Shown here piece by piece: positions 6,070 to 6,496 of a DNA stretch of 6,496 bases (the first letter of the stretch is position 1; every line of letters starts with the position of its first letter). Both the position numbers and the translations under genes were made by a program. The stretch spans positions 1 through 6,496 of the forward strand of contig JAAZON010000654.1 of the NCBI GenBank assembly GCA_012797725.1, given 5' to 3'. Origin of the DNA: SAR324 cluster bacterium (GTDB lineage: Bacteria; Bdellovibrionota; UBA2361; JAAZON01). The notes beneath the pieces are model-generated. The model did no database searches and was not told the origin of the DNA. It saw nothing but the letters and a program-made list of their open reading frames with translations.

Positions 6070-6496
6070 ATGGATCCAAGTAAACTTTTAAAGCTTCCCC
6101 AGTATTTTAGAAATTTGCAAAGGGTCAGTGAAATTGCTGCTGTCCTCATTAAGCACGGTTTTGGAGATATCGTTCGTCGAATCAGACTTTTTGATTACAT
6201 AAAAGGGAAATTTATCCCGTCTTCGAGATATCAAGGGAACAATATTGACTTCAATGTTCGCCTCCGAATGGTCTTCGAGGAACTTGGCCCAACTTTCATT
6301 AAACTTGGCCAAATCATTTCATCACGTCCCGATATCTTTCCTGAATCGATAACAAGAGAATTTCAGAATTTATTAGATCGTGTGCAGCCCTTTGATTTTG
6401 AAACGGTACGAGAAATAATTTTAAGAGAAACCGGCAAAGAACTTGAAGAGACTTTCTCTTCTTTCGATCGTACACCATTAGCTGCCGCAAGTCTTG
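6070..6496 (+). CDS. ubiB: AarF/UbiB (ABC1) family atypical kinase, N-terminal part
   Basis: The first 142 codons are present and the gene runs off the window. Residues 67-110 carry the family hallmark MVFEELGPTFIKLGQIISSR, with the KxGQ motif at K78-Q81, followed by RPDIFPESITREFQNLLDRVQPF. The window ends in PLAAASL (136-142), the start of the Ala-rich loop (AxAS) that replaces the glycine-rich loop of ordinary protein kinases. These proteins are ATPases/kinase-like factors that support ubiquinone or related isoprenoid quinone biosynthesis at the membrane; complete members are roughly 450-560 residues, so most of the kinase domain and any C-terminal membrane helices are missing here. The ATG at 6070 is the only plausible start after the in-frame stop at 5989-5991, although it lacks a clear ribosome site. 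The family is certain; orthology to UbiB is not. Confidence 0.9.
   Translation, partial: MDPSKLLKLPQYFRNLQRVSEIAAVLIKHGFGDIVRRIRLFDYIKGKFIPSSRYQGNNIDFNVRLRMVFEELGPTFIKLGQIISSRPDIFPESITREFQNLLDRVQPFDFETVREIILRETGKELEETFSSFDRTPLAAASL

Noticed and set aside
6088..6312. Antisense open frame opposite the AarF/UbiB gene
   Set aside because: The plus strand encodes clear family motifs (KxGQ); the antisense product resembles nothing.

Overview
The window reads as a piece of chromosome from a Gram-negative (diderm) bacterium with moderate-to-low GC. The best support is a complete lptF-lptG pair (the membrane arm of the lipopolysaccharide exporter) and a lipoprotein with a clear lipobox. Two genes, rpsU and lptF, start with TTG. 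The exact lineage cannot be fixed from sequence reading alone. A deltaproteobacterial or Bdellovibrionota-like relative would fit, but this is a weak inference.

Layout, left to right. Bases 1-225 are non-coding as far as I can see. They hold two tandem promoter-like units 29 bp apart, then a hairpin with a T-run, leading to rpsU (226-537, +), a ribosomal protein S21 with an acidic N-terminal extension. A 206-bp gap with several dyads follows. Next come lptF (744-2012, +) and lptG (2009-3100, +), joined by an ATGA stop/start overlap. A small cysteine-rich lipoprotein gene (3097-3411, -) runs towards lptG and overlaps its stop by 4 bp. It diverges from a hexokinase-fold sugar-kinase-like gene (3635-4972, +) across a 223-bp region with a 15-bp perfect dyad. 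The kinase-like gene in turn meets rpsI (4969-5388, -) tail to tail, again with a 4-bp stop overlap. rplM (5399-5854, -) lies upstream of rpsI in the usual L13-S9 operon. After a 215-bp divergent promoter region, an AarF/UbiB-family gene starts at 6070 (+) and is cut by the window end.

Functionally most of the window is core machinery: ribosomal proteins S21, L13 and S9, LPS transport, and quinone-biosynthesis-type ABC1 kinase. The accessory part is the divergent lipoprotein / hexokinase-like pair packed between lptG and rpsI with no spare base at either outer end. The hexokinase-like protein keeps the phosphate-binding and catalytic Asp motifs but lacks the usual sugar-contacting Thr-Lys. 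It is the least ordinary gene here. I see no mobile element, CRISPR array, tRNA or rRNA gene.
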